NCBI GenBank assembly: GCA_944548615.1
Contig: OX155954.1
Coordinates: forward strand, 2,399,335 to 2,463,334
Reading direction: 5' to 3'
Source of the DNA: Micropterix aruncella
Lineage: Eukaryota; Arthropoda; Insecta; Lepidoptera; Micropterigidae
DNA: 64,000 bases
Shown piece after piece: positions 21,904-32,964 of the stretch (position 1 is its first letter; every line of letters starts with the position of its first letter). A model generated the notes under the pieces. It was not told the origin of the DNA and did not search any database. It saw only the letters and a list, made by a program, of their open reading frames with translations. Both the position numbers and the translations under genes were made by a program.

Positions 21904-22148
21904 TTCGCTCACGAACTGCGCGCACGACTGTCTCCACAATCCGAGCGACTCAGACTGAGCGGCCTTTGAGGCTTGAGCACCGCCAAAAAACCGACAAGCG
22001 CGGGGCTCGGGGTCTAGCGGCGCGGAACGAGTCACTCGACTCGAGCAAACCGGTTTCAACATGCGAGCTGAGCCGCTCGCAGCGGGCGGGCCGCGCTCGT
22101 AAGTCCATACGAGGATTTGGCCGGCAATTATACACGTCAGATTTTTCT

Positions 22149-22326
22149 ATACGATAGTCGGATCCAATAGTCTGATCAGACTATCGGAAGGCGCTCTTGC
22201 CATACATTTGTTTGAACATTCAATACACGTCCAAACCGATAGTCGGATCGGGACGTGTATTGCATATTCAAACAACTGTATGGCAAGAGCGCCTTCCAAT
22301 ACCTAGTCTGATCAGACTATCGTATA
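22149..22326. mobile_element. Foldback MITE with about 75-bp inverted arms
   Basis: Arms run tacgatagtc...gtctgatcagactatcg, then gaaggcgctcttgccata and caatacacgtcc, mirrored by ggacgtgtattg...gcaagagcgccttcc and gtctgatcagactatcgta. The central loop is about 20 bases and repeats the gatagtcggatc motif. The mirror symmetry is near perfect, so the element is young. Confidence 0.85.
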
Positions 22327-22811
22327 ATAGGATCGTTGAATTGACTGAAAAGTACCAGGCAGTGGTGATTTAGTGCAGTGTGACTTAGTGCAGTGTTAAT
22401 AGCGCACTCGGGTGGCGGTGTCAGAGAAAAGCGTCTTCAGCGGGGTTCGGTATTCTAGACTTCTGGAAAGCTGCGGTTCATCATAGCGAGTAAGTGAAAT
22501 GAAAATGACACAGAAGAAAATATTTTTATTTGCTACAATTGAGCAACTAAAATCAAGATGGCAGATATACACCTTGAAAGCAACAGCTTCAACAGATGCC
22601 AACCAATCGAGATTCGGAATCTGAAACACTGAAGGAAATGCTTGAACAAGCTGTAAACCTGCCAACTCAAAACAAAAATATGCAAGCTTCTCGAAAGAAA
22701 CAACAATCACAAAAAAGATTAAAACCAAAAGGATAAATTACTGTCGTCGTAATTTTCGTAAAAAGTCACACCGCATAAGTCAGCAGGAAAACGGAGCAGT
22801 ACACATGAAAA

Positions 22812-23170
22812 CAGGCACGTATCCAGGGAGGAGGGTAATAAGAATTACTCCCCCCCTTCCCCGCCGAAATCCGGCATATTTTCAATTCATTGTACAGGCG
22901 AATTCAAGTTTGGTGGGTGTAGTACGAGTTGATTCAATTAATGTTCCCCCTCCCCCGAACCTAAAGTCTGGATAGGTATGTACATGCATGAAAAGATACA
23001 AGAACATGAAAAGATACAGAAGAAAGACTGTCTTTCTTCTGTATCTTTTCATGTTCTTGTATCTTTTCTTGCATGCACATCCAGACCATTTCTTGCATGC
23101 ACATCCAGAGTTTAGATTCGGGGGAGGGAGAACAATAATTTAATCAACTCGTGCTACACCCACCAAACGC
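22812..23170. mobile_element. MITE Z copy 2 ending in a large palindrome
   Basis: It starts caggcacgtatccagggagg like copy 1. From 22911 to 23165 the sequence is a palindrome with its axis near 23030. Inner arms of about 45 bp are almost exact (gaaaagatacaagaacatga mirrored by tcatgttcttgtatcttttc). Outer arms contain ggtgggtgtagtacgagttg and its mirror caactcgtgctacacccacc. The unit ttcttgcatgcacatccaga is tandemly duplicated on the right arm only. Confidence 0.8.
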
Positions 23171-23462
23171 ATGAAAAGATTCTTATAATCACGACATGGG
23201 ATACTTTGACTAAACGAATGAGGACAAATAGGAAGAATTGTCACAAGACAAAGCCAAAATGTGGTACGCAGTGCAGGAATTATATCAAATGGATAAAATG
23301 AAACGGAAACGGAAATGAGCGAAGAGCAATTGACAAGTAGAATTCTAATTAGGCGACTGACGATTTCCATTTTGATTTTCTTCATTGATCTTGACATTTT
23401 TACCATTTTATTGACTATATTATTATGGCTATTTTATTTTCTCTCTGATAGTAAATTGTATT

Positions 23463-24560
23463 TTGTATTTGTATGAGCATATTATTTATAAGCTGGGGCA
23501 TGGATCAAACCACATACGTCTGTTTATCGATTACCAGAAGGCATTTGATCGCGTAAAACACGACAAGCTTATCCAGATCTTAGAAAAAGAAGGTCTCGAT
23601 TCAAAAGAGGTGTCAATAATAAAAAAAATCTTTACTGGCAGCAAACAGCAAAAATTTGGGGGAAAAGCGCACTCACTGATGTGGAGATTTTAAGAGGAGT
23701 GCGGCAGGGATTTATATTATCGCAATTACTCTTCAATTTATACGCCGAAGTAATCTTCTCAGAAGCACTTGAACACGCAACTGAAGGGATCGTTGTAAAC
23801 GGAAGACCCCTCAACAACATTCGATACGCCGATGATACTATTCTCCTTGCCAGCTCTATTAGTCGATCAGTGCACAAAATGGTCTGAATATAAACACCAA
23901 GAAGACCAAGTTCATGGTTGTCGGACGAACATCGTCACCTACCACCCTCCACGTCAAGAACCAACCTCTGGAGAGGGTTCGCCATTATAAATACCTTGGC
24001 TGTATTGTGAACGATCAAGAAGACCATAGTGTCTGTTGTGGAAGTCAGATGTCGCATCGAATATGCTAGAACTGCGTTTATCAAAATGAGCCATCTCTTC
24101 TACAACCGTAATCTCAAACTCTCTACAAGATGCCGCGTGGTGCGGCGTTACACATTTTTTGTCCTCCTGTACGGAGTAGAAGCGTGTTAGGCGCATCCTT
24201 AACACAGACTCTGTGTTAAAGGTTAGAAACTTTCGAAATGTGGATTTACAGGAGAATACTGAAAATATATTGGACGGATAGTCAGAAATGAGTCGGTGCT
24301 GCAAAGAATGCATAAAGGATTGGAATTACTGAAGACCATAAAGAGAAGGAAATTAGAATACATGAGCCACGTAATGCGTGGTAACAAATACCACCTTCTC
24401 CAATTAATCCTCCAAGGAAATATAAAAGCCCGCCGAAGAACCCACTGGCTACAAAATCTCGCTGAATGGTTCAACTTAAGCACCACCGAGTTGTTCCTCG
24501 CTGCAACATCACGGGCCTAAGTGACCATAATCACCGCCGACCTCCGATAGAAGATGGCAC
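23463..24560 (+). pseudogene. Non-LTR RT fragment (endonuclease-RT type)
   Basis: Successive blocks in shifting frames: LFIDYQKAFDRVKHDKLI (about 23520-23575), ILRGVRQGFILSQLLFNLYA (about 23684-23743), IRYADDTILLAS (about 23821-23856), LNINTKKTKFMVVGRTSS (about 23885-23940), and a C-terminal RRKLEYMSHVMRGNKYHLLQ block (about 24346-24405) ending LSTTELFLAATS. At least four disabling changes. Confidence 0.8.
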
Positions 24561-24639
24561 TTTAAGAAGAAGAATTATTTTATATATCATGACAACTTAA
24601 TTGATTTTTGTTTGTGTTTGTTTATACTCTTTATTGTGA

Positions 24640-24890
24640 AAAAAACAATGAGCGAGTTTATTGTCATACGACAATCTCTTCCAACCAACCCTAGTATGAA
24701 TTGTTTAGGTATACGTATGTGTGCGTGTAACATATGGGTAAGTGCGTGTCTTGTTATTGCATTCGATCCACAGAATTTAAATGCAATTCCGTTAATTTTA
24801 TCGCAACGGAAAATGGTGACCCAGCTGGGAATCGAACCCGGAACCTTACAATGTAAGATCAGGCGACCTTGTCAAAAAGTAATTTGAGTT
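24640..24890 (-). mobile_element. Possible tRNA-derived SINE
   Basis: On the minus strand ccgggttcgattcccag (about 24825-24841) is a strong pol III B box with a T-arm-like stem. No clear A box is found at the expected spacing upstream, so the 5' end may be truncated. It ends in an A/T-rich tail toward 24640. Confidence 0.4.
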
Positions 24891-25234
24891 TGTAGTCTTA
24901 CGTGAGTATTTAATACGTATATTATAAATTATGTGATGAACTCTTGAAAAACCTTTAATGTCGATTTTAAGAATTATTTTAACTACTAAAACATTATATC
25001 AAGTCCGTAATCACTGGTTTTGTTCTTTAAATTGTATAATTAATTTATGTAATATCATCTATTCAACGTATTGTGTACGGTATTGGAGACAATAAAAACT
25101 TGATTTGATTAGATGTTTTATTTGAAGCGGAGAAATGATATATGGAACATCAAACAAAAGATAAGACAAAAAGATTCAGAATATACAGAATATTATGGAC
25201 GAAAGGCAAAAAGTCTATCTATTGCCCTGACAAA

Positions 25235-25385
25235 CCTAGATCCTCAACGTGCTGCTTTCCTAAATCGGTTCTGAGTCTAGGTTGAGGTGCCTACCTCGGC
25301 CCCTCAACCTTAAAAATGGTGTATTCGGTGTTCCGCCTCAGGAGCAACCCTAGCTGGGGTGGCACCATTCATTCATTCATTATAT
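25235..25385 (+). mobile_element. Retroelement 3' end with (ATTC)n tail
   Basis: A GC-richer patch (cctacctcggcccctcaacc, agcaaccctagctgggg) runs into cattcattcattcatta. This is the look of a truncated SINE/LINE 3' end. No coding part is seen. Confidence 0.4.
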
Positions 25386-25751
25386 AACAGTGCAAGGATG
25401 GCGATTCAATGTCAACTTAATCAACGGCAATAAATTTTGATTCAAGCAATTGCTATTATATTAACCAATTTATATTTTGTCTCCGTTGAAAATTTTATCT
25501 AATAATATTATCTCAGTATTCCTGTATCTTTAATGTCTCTTTTATCAGCACGAAGACAAATAAGATATCTGCGAGATACCTATCAGTCAAGTATCTGCTT
25601 CAACACCAACAATCGCATTCTTATTTTTTGGAAATTGATAGAGATTTAATAATAACTATATAGTAATATGTTGCCATGGCCGTTGTTATCAATAGTGAAA
25701 TAAAACGATTGCTAGGTACTTTATTTTGTGCGTCGCGTGTCCTTACCAGGT

Positions 25752-26073
25752 ACTTTAGGGGCTCTCTAGACGATCAAGCATGCTCGTCAAGCATCGCGTC
25801 GCGGGCTGGGAGGGGATCGTAAACCGCAGGAAATATGCATTTTTTTAAAAATATTTACCAAAAATGCCTAATTTTGTAGTTTATACCAGGTAGTCACGTT
25901 AATTAGACGTAATTGGTTAATGAATGACGTGACTCCCTGGTATTAAACTACAAAAAATGGGCATTTTTAGTCAATATTAAAATAAAATATTTGCATATTT
26001 CCTGCGGTTTTCGATCTCCTCCCAGCCCACGACGCGAAGCTTGACAATCATGCTTGATTGTCTAGAGTCCTTA
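25752..26073. mobile_element. Foldback MITE with about 140-bp inverted arms
   Basis: Ends ctctagacgatcaagcatgc and, read inward, ctctagacaatcaagcatga. The arms continue with tcgcgtcg, gggctgggagg, ccgcaggaaatatgca, tttgtagttt, accagg and agtcacgt. The loop is only about 25 bases. Confidence 0.85.
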
Positions 26074-26234
26074 ACAGACCCTTCGATAGATGTTCACATG
26101 ATACAATGTCATAAATTAAAATGTTAAAATTATAAATAGTTACCTACGGTGTTCAATAAAATGAGATAATATGTATGATGAAGTTGACTTTTATTGATGC
26201 TCTTTTATTTTTCAACAGTCACCTTTTAGGTTCA

Positions 26235-26760
26235 TAGTTCATACACTTGTTATGCCTTTTCTAAACAAAAAATACCCTTCCTAAAAAACCCTACATCCCG
26301 ATCACCTAAAAATTCCTGCACTGCGGCTACAACCGCGTCATCATCTTCAAATATTCGACCTCTCAGATGTTTCTTTAATATCGTGAATAGGTATATTATA
26401 GAAATCACTAGGGGCAAGGTCTGGTGAGTATGAAGCATGTTCTAGTACTCTAAGCCAGCTTCCTCAAGCGCAGCCATCGCAACTCTGGGCTTGTATACGG
26501 GTGTTATCTTGGTGAAAAAAAACTATTTTAGGGAGCTTGTCTCTCCGTTTTTACGTATTTCGTTGTTTTGCATTTTTTTATTTGTTCAGCATATAGATCC
26601 CCCGTTATAATAGCTCCATAACAAGATATTCAATCATCACGACCCCTTGTCTGTCATAGAAAAGAGAGCCCATGATTTTACCGGCGGATGAATATTGTAT
26701 GTGATATCTAATTAATTGTCCTTATATTACTACACGAAATCAACTCGAATTCGAAGAAAA
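26235..26760 (-). pseudogene. mariner transposase C-terminal remnant
   Basis: Minus-strand reading: AGKIMGSLFYDRQGVVMIEY, then FFHQDNTRIQAQ, YSPDLAPSDF, and KKHLRGRIFEDDDAVVAAVQ. These are the DD34D mariner blocks around the second and third catalytic Asp (HQDN and SPDLAPSD). Internal stops and a frame change after FHQDNTRIQ show it is dead. The N-terminal third was not found. Confidence 0.8.
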
Positions 26761-27288
26761 AGAGCTAAGCTTGAGGCCCATTTACAACTTATTCAACACA
26801 TTTCAAACTAAAAGGTTAAAAATATCCCTAATATTACTCATATTGCCAATTATGGCATTAAATTTATTTTTTTCCTGTTTTATGTTTACTTTAAAAAATA
26901 TTTAAGTCTCATCACAAAAGCGTTAGGCGTCATTTTTTAAAGACTCGTGCCAAGGGTTAAAGTCACAAGACATATTTTACATAGGAATATATATTATTTT
27001 AAAAGTCGGTTTCCTGACGACGAATACTAATTCACCAGCATGTAAGGTCTTTTTGCCTGTATTATTTCTTTTGTTTCTAAAGGTGTTTGCTATTTCCTAA
27101 TACACAATTTTATTATACAGTCATAGAAATATTCAAAGAAAAACGTAACATTGGTAACGACTATAGGTTGCAAGATGGATGAGAGATGTGCGGGAAAAAA
27201 GCGCCTTAGAATATTTTGCGTAATATGATTTTTGATGAAATATTACTGCTTATCCAACGTTAAATTTAGCATGCCTTCTGAGACCTAC

Positions 27289-27416
27289 CTGTAGATCATT
27301 TAATTCAGCCAACAATTTCTTCGACTTGGGTCCTGGCACTTGAGTCTGTACTTTCGGAGCGGTCGGCTCATTTAAAACAGCGCCGGATGCATTGTTGCAA
27401 AGAATAAACGACCAAC
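27289..27416 (-). CDS. Gabat: GABA transaminase, coding exon 2
   Basis: It encodes residues 20-62. The split Gly is followed by WSFILCNNASGAVLNEP, TAPKVQTQVPGPKSKKL and LAELNDLQ. The VPGPKSK-LL-ELN pattern is the conserved N-terminus of mature GABA-T. Acceptor tattgcttag, donor CTACAG|gtaggt; phase 1 in, phase 0 out. Confidence 0.93.
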
Positions 27417-27491
27417 CTAAGCAATAAAAAAAAGAAATTCGCCAATATGAGAACCTAAGTATGACCTACTTATCTCGTAAAAATCACTTAC

Positions 27492-27549
27492 CCTGCGCCT
27501 TTTTGAACCCTCCCGCCCTAGAGGCAGTCACAACACAAGTCTTGAGCAT
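27492..27549 (-). CDS. Gabat: GABA transaminase, coding exon 1 (mitochondrial presequence)
   Basis: It encodes MLKTCVVTASRAGGFKKAQ, basic with no acidic residues, as expected of a mitochondrial matrix targeting sequence. Donor CGCAGG|gtaagt, phase 1; intron 1 is only 75 bp. The full enzyme converts 4-aminobutyrate and 2-oxoglutarate to succinate semialdehyde and glutamate with PLP, as a dimer in the mitochondrial matrix. A CCAAT motif (gccaatc) lies about 15 bases upstream of the ATG on the coding strand, so it would be in the 5' leader or core promoter. This ATG is the only one in frame before the matched residues. Confidence 0.88.
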
Positions 27550-28215
27550 TCTACGCCGCTGATTGGCTAGTTGTGGGGACCGCTACGTACGCCGCGCGTC
27601 CGGCGTCGCAATCAATTCAATTTAATCATTTTTGCTGCATCCTCCATCAGCTGCGAGAGCGATTCAAAACCGCTTTTAAATTTGTTTATCGACCTTGTTC
27701 TCGGTCGGTGTTAGCCCGGTGCATGCGCGTGGCGTTATATCGTACACAACGGTTATTTTTAGGTACGATAATAAACAGCATATTTTTAGATACGATAATA
27801 ACTCCACCCTCAACGTTAGACTTGACATTTTAAAAATACTGCCCTCTAGTAGTAGCGTAGCCGACTGTCCGTCAACCAGACATGAAAGCGCGACGAAAAC
27901 AGAGTTGCCAAGTTAATCACTTTGTTGACCACTAGATGCTCCTAGTAGCAAAAGATTTTTATTTGATTTTTGCTGTCTTGGGATGCGATTCGTGAAAAAT
28001 TTAGCATGCCAAATTTATCTATGATCTATTTGATTTACATGGGCCATAGACAAATTTAGCATGCCAAATTCTATTTTGCTATTATTTACATTTAAGCCTA
28101 TAATGTTAAACTTACAATGTACTGCCTTAAAAATGTGCTTTTCTTTAATAAATAAATAATAAATAAAATGTTCCAACTCTGGCAAGTATATTTTTTCGAC
28201 TTTTCGAAGCCACTT

Positions 28216-28402
28216 AGGAGGCTCATAACGCACTGGCGTCCATTTATCTTTGGCGTCCATGGCTCCAGAGCCAGAACGTAACTAGAGAATGTATGTAGGT
28301 TCACGCATTAGGCGGCCAAGCTCCGCTGGCTCTGACACTGAGCGGCGACTCTGGCCGCCTTATCTGGCTCTGGAGCCGTGGACCCCAGTGCCTCATGAGC
28401 CT
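28216..28402. repeat. Nested palindrome near the GABA-T 5' flank
   Basis: Outer arms ggctcataacgcactggcgt...tggctccagagccag and ctggctctggagccgtgga...cctcatgagcc. An inner hairpin aggcggcca / tggccgcct lies in the loop. The left arm carries an extra 16-base segment. Probably a foldback element. Confidence 0.7.
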
Positions 28403-30311
28403 TAAATTAATTCACGTTTCAATTGAGCTTTTATATTCGCTTAGCGCCGCAACCAGAAGGAATTACTATACTAATCTATCGTACTTGGTTAACTATTTAA
28501 AATCATAAATTCAAGAAAGAGAGTCCCTCTCTCTCTCTCTCTCTAAGAACTACCCATGATGGTCAGTTAATTATGAACAACACCAAAGCGGATAACAGCC
28601 CATGAAAAAGATGGGAAAAGTGGAATCAAATCCTATATAAAAAAAGGTGGGTGTTTCTTTCGGCTCGTAAAACTTTACATACATAGATCAAGACAAAAGT
28701 TTACCAGGAGAATTGGTTTTTCAAAAGGAAGGTTCCCACGTGTATGTTTTCATAATTACCCGTTTTGAAGCAAACTAATTTCGTGTCGTTTTCTTTGTAA
28801 CTTTGAAAATGATAAATATATTCGGTTTTATAATTTTCTACATGGAGTATTTTATAAAAAACATTGTAATGTTTAAAATGTCTTTACTAAGTACTAATGG
28901 CAGTATCACCTGTCCATTGACAAACTTAGCTCTAGAAGAATCCACAACCACATAACTTAAGGGTATTTCAAAGAAAACGAAGACTTGGTGTATATTTATA
29001 TTGAAAAACAATATTTATCGTAATCGCAGAATATAATTTATTACAATAAAAATTTTAGAAACCGTCTTAGTTTACTCCACTGCAATTCATAAAGGGACAA
29101 TTCCAACTCTTATGATAAAAAAATATCTAACTTAACTCATACGGCTATTTTTGTATATCTATTTTTTCCATTATTCACAAAATTAATACAAAAATTGGTG
29201 ATTTTGAGACGGCGTCTCGCTAGGAAAGAACTAAATAGTAAAGAAAAACAAAAAGGTTTCGCAAGTCGTTTGAAATTGTCGAGTTACAAAATTGACCTCG
29301 TTGCACCACTTAAATAATAACGTCCGCTCTGTATTTTCCCCTCGAGCACACAAAACTGAATCGGTCGAAACGAAAACCGAATCGCATGCATTACAGGATG
29401 AATAATTTACGATGAGTAATAACACACTATTTATACATTAATTTTTCGCTTTTATGTACAATTTTTGAGTCGGTAATGCTCAGTGCTGATTTAGGAACGA
29501 TTCTTAACTTTAAACTCTATGAATAAATCAAGTTTATATACACACATCATGTGCTGAAAAAGTACAGCTCCAAAATTAAATTATTCGTGAAAACAATCTA
29601 TCATACTTTAGCTACAATCGGTACGTATGTACAGTCATAAATACTACAAGGCCATTATTATACGGTGAGGATCTTGACAGCGAACACGGATGTAAAATAA
29701 AACAAAGTTTTCTCAATAAAATGTGTCTCACATATTAATAACATAATTCACCTTATTTGTTAAATTAACTAATGCTATTTGAATTAACCTGCTCAAACTT
29801 AATACAATGCTAATAAGATTCGCATTCGGATATCGCTTCGTGCATTAACATAGTTATAGTTCGGACGTATACTCTTTATTTATTACGTGTGCTTACGTGG
29901 AGCGGTTTAAGGCAGGTATGACAGCGAGTCTTACGTATTCTTGCTCTATACCTGCCCTAAACCTGCTGAGTTAAAAACAAAATATTAAACCGTTTAGGGA
30001 ATACATTTCTGAAAAAGAAAAATATACGTTATCACAGGTCTCCTTAAATTGTTGATTATGTAAAAGGAAAGAAAACTGCTTATTTTCAAACCGGTTGAGA
30101 TTATGTCATTTATTGATTCAATAAATAATTATACCAAAAGATTTACAGTTTTTGCAGCGGCAATGTATAAATATAAAAACCTTATTAACTATCTCTCACA
30201 ATAATGTGTCTAGCCATTTGATTCCCTTGCCGCATTGTATCGATGGGCGACTGCCGAGGTGGTTCCGTTCCGATCCATTCCATACAACACTCCAGCATTT
30301 TTTTAAATCTT
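28403..30311. other. Intergenic / MEP-1 3' flank
   Basis: AT-rich DNA between the two host genes, holding a (CT)n microsatellite at about 28523-28546 and several minus-strand AATAAA-type motifs. The MEP-1 3' UTR should lie here, but its end cannot be placed by reading. Confidence 0.4.
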
Positions 30312-30365
30312 TTATCTAATCATAGCATTTGGCTTAGCAACTCGACCAAGTATGTACACATTACC
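30312..30365 (-). CDS. MEP-1: MEP-1, candidate terminal exon 8
   Basis: After a strong acceptor (cttttttttcag) one phase reads GNVYILGRVAKPNAMIR and then TAA. Direct splicing from exon 6 would give an immediate stop (phase 1 into GG-TAA). The 32-bp candidate exon 7 restores the phase. The alternative is that MEP-1 ends with Gly-stop here. Tentative. Confidence 0.42.
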   Translation of the reverse strand, partial: GNVYILGRVAKPNAMIR

Positions 30366-30566
30366 CTGAAAAAAAAGTCAACATGAGTAACATGCAATTG
30401 TTTCTTAAAAGAATATTAGCAGTGTAACGCTCATGGCATCTCATCAAGAATAAGCGCCACTGGTAGTATGACCTTTTTATAAAATGAATAGCAGCGAGAA
30501 CTGAACTGAACAGAAGGGAAAAACAAAAAATCGACAGTTGCTGAGTAATGATTTTCCGCTTCTAAC

Positions 30567-30598
30567 GATGATATCTGGGTACATCTGGGATTTGGTTT
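30567..30598 (-). CDS. MEP-1: MEP-1, candidate microexon 7
   Basis: 32 bp after acceptor atatttttcag, encoding (E)TKSQMYPDII. Its length (2 mod 3) converts the phase-1 end of exon 6 to the phase 0 that exon 8 needs. The donor ATC|gttaga is weak, which is the main reason for doubt. Confidence 0.4.
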
Positions 30599-30935
30599 CT
30601 GAAAAATATACATAATTCCTGAGGCAGCTCGTGGCTAAAATAAGCCCTAACCGCAAATCGGCAGGTGCGGCCTGCCATAATCTACTCTATTAATAATATA
30701 AACCCATTGACTGGAATACATTTATTATTTTGTGAAGATATCATTATAACATTGTTACTTGAATACTACATTTCATCAAAAATTGAGACAATTTGAGCTG
30801 TTTACTTTAAATGCCTTTATATTACTAGTATTACATTTTACAAAAACTAGATAAGTACAATCCAACGCTACACATTTTTTAACCTCCGATTCCCCTCACA
30901 ATTAAATCCATTTTAGTCTAAATTATGATATATAG

Positions 30936-31538
30936 CAGTGGTAGGTCAATCAATTAAATAAAATTTTTCAATCGACTAATCAATCATGATTGATTTCATC
31001 AGGACTCATTTAGTCGTGACTAAAGTTAATTGCGATTGAAATAATCATGACTAAATGAATTAGCGGTTGATCGTCAATCACGACTAACTTACTCTTTAGA
31101 TATCACCCGACAATTCTTTCTGTTATATCTATTGCTTGACTGTACTTAGATTTCCACCAGTTTCGCCGGTCGGTCGCTAGGTCAGTCGTCCGGTTGGCCG
31201 ACTGATCAAACAACCGACCGGCCGACCATTGGTTGACCGACCGACTGATTGACCGACAGACCAACCGACCGACCGTTCGACCGACCAACCGACCGACCGA
31301 CCGACCGACCGACGGACTGAACGTCCGACCGACCCACCGATGAAAAACTCGCAAAACGAAGTTGATCTCTGTCGAGAATATCAATCAGAATTTTTTAGTC
31401 ATGATTACGATTGAAACTAATCAATCGTTAGTCATGATTGACGATTAAACGAATCAATCGTTAGTCGTTAATCACAACGATTAACATATTCAATCGTTAG
31501 TCATCAATCATAGTCTGACTAAATTTTGCCCAACGCTG
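30936..31538. mobile_element. hAT-like MITE with internal repeats
   Basis: Ends CAGTGGTAGG and, read inward, CAGCGTTGGGC, with flanks gatatatag and gacatatag (8 of 9 bases match). The inside is built from many variants of an ATTGATTAGTCGTGA motif plus a (CCGA)n block at about 31195-31340. Confidence 0.6.
31195..31340 (+). repeat. (CCGA)n microsatellite
   Basis: About 145 bp of imperfect ccga/ccaa units within the hAT-like MITE. Confidence 0.85.
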
Positions 31539-32556
31539 GACATATAGATTGATAATTTACCGTATGATTGTATTATTTTTTCAAGACAATATTCATTTTT
31601 ATTATTCATTACACCGAATTCATTTTTATTATTTTAATTCAGAAATAATTGTAATTTATAAAAAAAAAATGTTTTTTTTAGGCCTTTTGAATTGTTATTA
31701 TCATTTTTAGTTCATTTTCTACCACTATATACATAAAAAAAATTGTAATGGTTTTTATACTAATACTTTTTAATGGAATGACAAACAGCACATCGGTAAT
31801 AATTAATTTATGTTCTAATAAGGAATTATGTGAAAATAATGGTAATAATTAATGTATTTGTTAGAGTATTGTTTGTTTGTGTACCTATTGTTCTAAATAC
31901 ACTCCTAATAGCATGATAACATATAGGTAAGGTATTTTTAAATTGACATATTTCACAAGACTTAATTTGTCTGTTTTTTGAGTTGTCTATTTGTAAGTAT
32001 ACAGGTGTAGATATGAATCATGAAGACCTAGGTCTTTATGGATCTTTATAAGCCCTTATTCTGAAATATGGTGCTAAGGCCGCTGGTGATCCAGTAATTT
32101 TCGTACTTGGATTTATTTAATCGAAAAATCAATGAAGTTGGAGTAGATTTGAAGTAGTACTACACTTTTACTTATTTTTCTAATAAAATAAGCTGCAGAA
32201 ACCGCTAAAAAACAGTTTTCAAATTGACAGCGGTGACCGATACATACCTACCAAAATACCATACGATACCTAGCAAAAATCGAGCAACTGGATAAAATTA
32301 AAATGGTCGAAATCAGAAATTCAACAAGTTAGCCGCTGCTGTGAGGTTAATACAAGACATTTGCTTTAATACATTAGAGACACCTTTTGACATTCTGTGT
32401 TTTGTCCGCTAATGCAATTATGAAGATGACACTTGTGGGAAGATAAGGTCCGGATCTAAGATTGATCGAAGAATTCGTTCCAAGGTGTTTGTAGAAAGCA
32501 TGGACTGTAAGCGAATGAAGGCACAAATGATCTCATCGTAGCCTAATTTAACTCAC

Positions 32557-32887
32557 CTGAAAGTCCTTTCGACATTGGTTTGACGACGGGCGCTGACGCT
32601 AATTTGGAAGGCTGAGGTATAATGGTTATCTCGTCGTTTATCTTGAGCGGCTTGAGCCCTGACTCGTTTGCCTTGAGTACGGATGAAGTGCCGGCTGGTG
32701 AAGCGGGTTTGTTTTTATCCATAACTCGCTTGGCGACGACGCTGTGCGCTGAATAAACGTGGTTTTCAAATTGTTTGTACATTCCGAAGGTTGCCGTACA
32801 CACTGTACACTTGTACGAGAGGTGGGCGGGTTTGAGGGTCATATTGTGGTCTCGCGCGACGTGGTTCAATAGTTTCCATTGGTATAC
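32557..32887 (-). CDS. MEP-1: MEP-1, coding exon 6
   Basis: It encodes residues 1044-1153: VYQWKLLNHVARDH completes zinc finger 6, YKCTVCTATFGMYKQFENHV plus YSAH forms finger 7 (C1070-H1091), and a tail holds LKPLKINDEITIIPQP. Acceptor ttttacgcag, donor CTTTCAG|gtgagt, phase 1. The GT is inside an apparent GGT codon, so unspliced read-through ends 4 codons later. Confidence 0.92.
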
Positions 32888-32964
32888 CTGCGTAAAAAGA
32901 AACTTTTATTAGAAAAACGAATACATATCAGCGAATAAAATTAAATGTCTATTATATAATATTA

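Noticed and set aside
24820..24845. tRNA gene
   Set aside because: A good B box is present but there is no A box, anticodon arm or acceptor stem; treated as a possible truncated SINE.
28015..28304. Minus-strand frames starting MDAKDKWTPVRYEPP
   Set aside because: They begin inside the palindrome at 28216-28402 and run into AT-rich DNA; no family recognised and no support for an exon.
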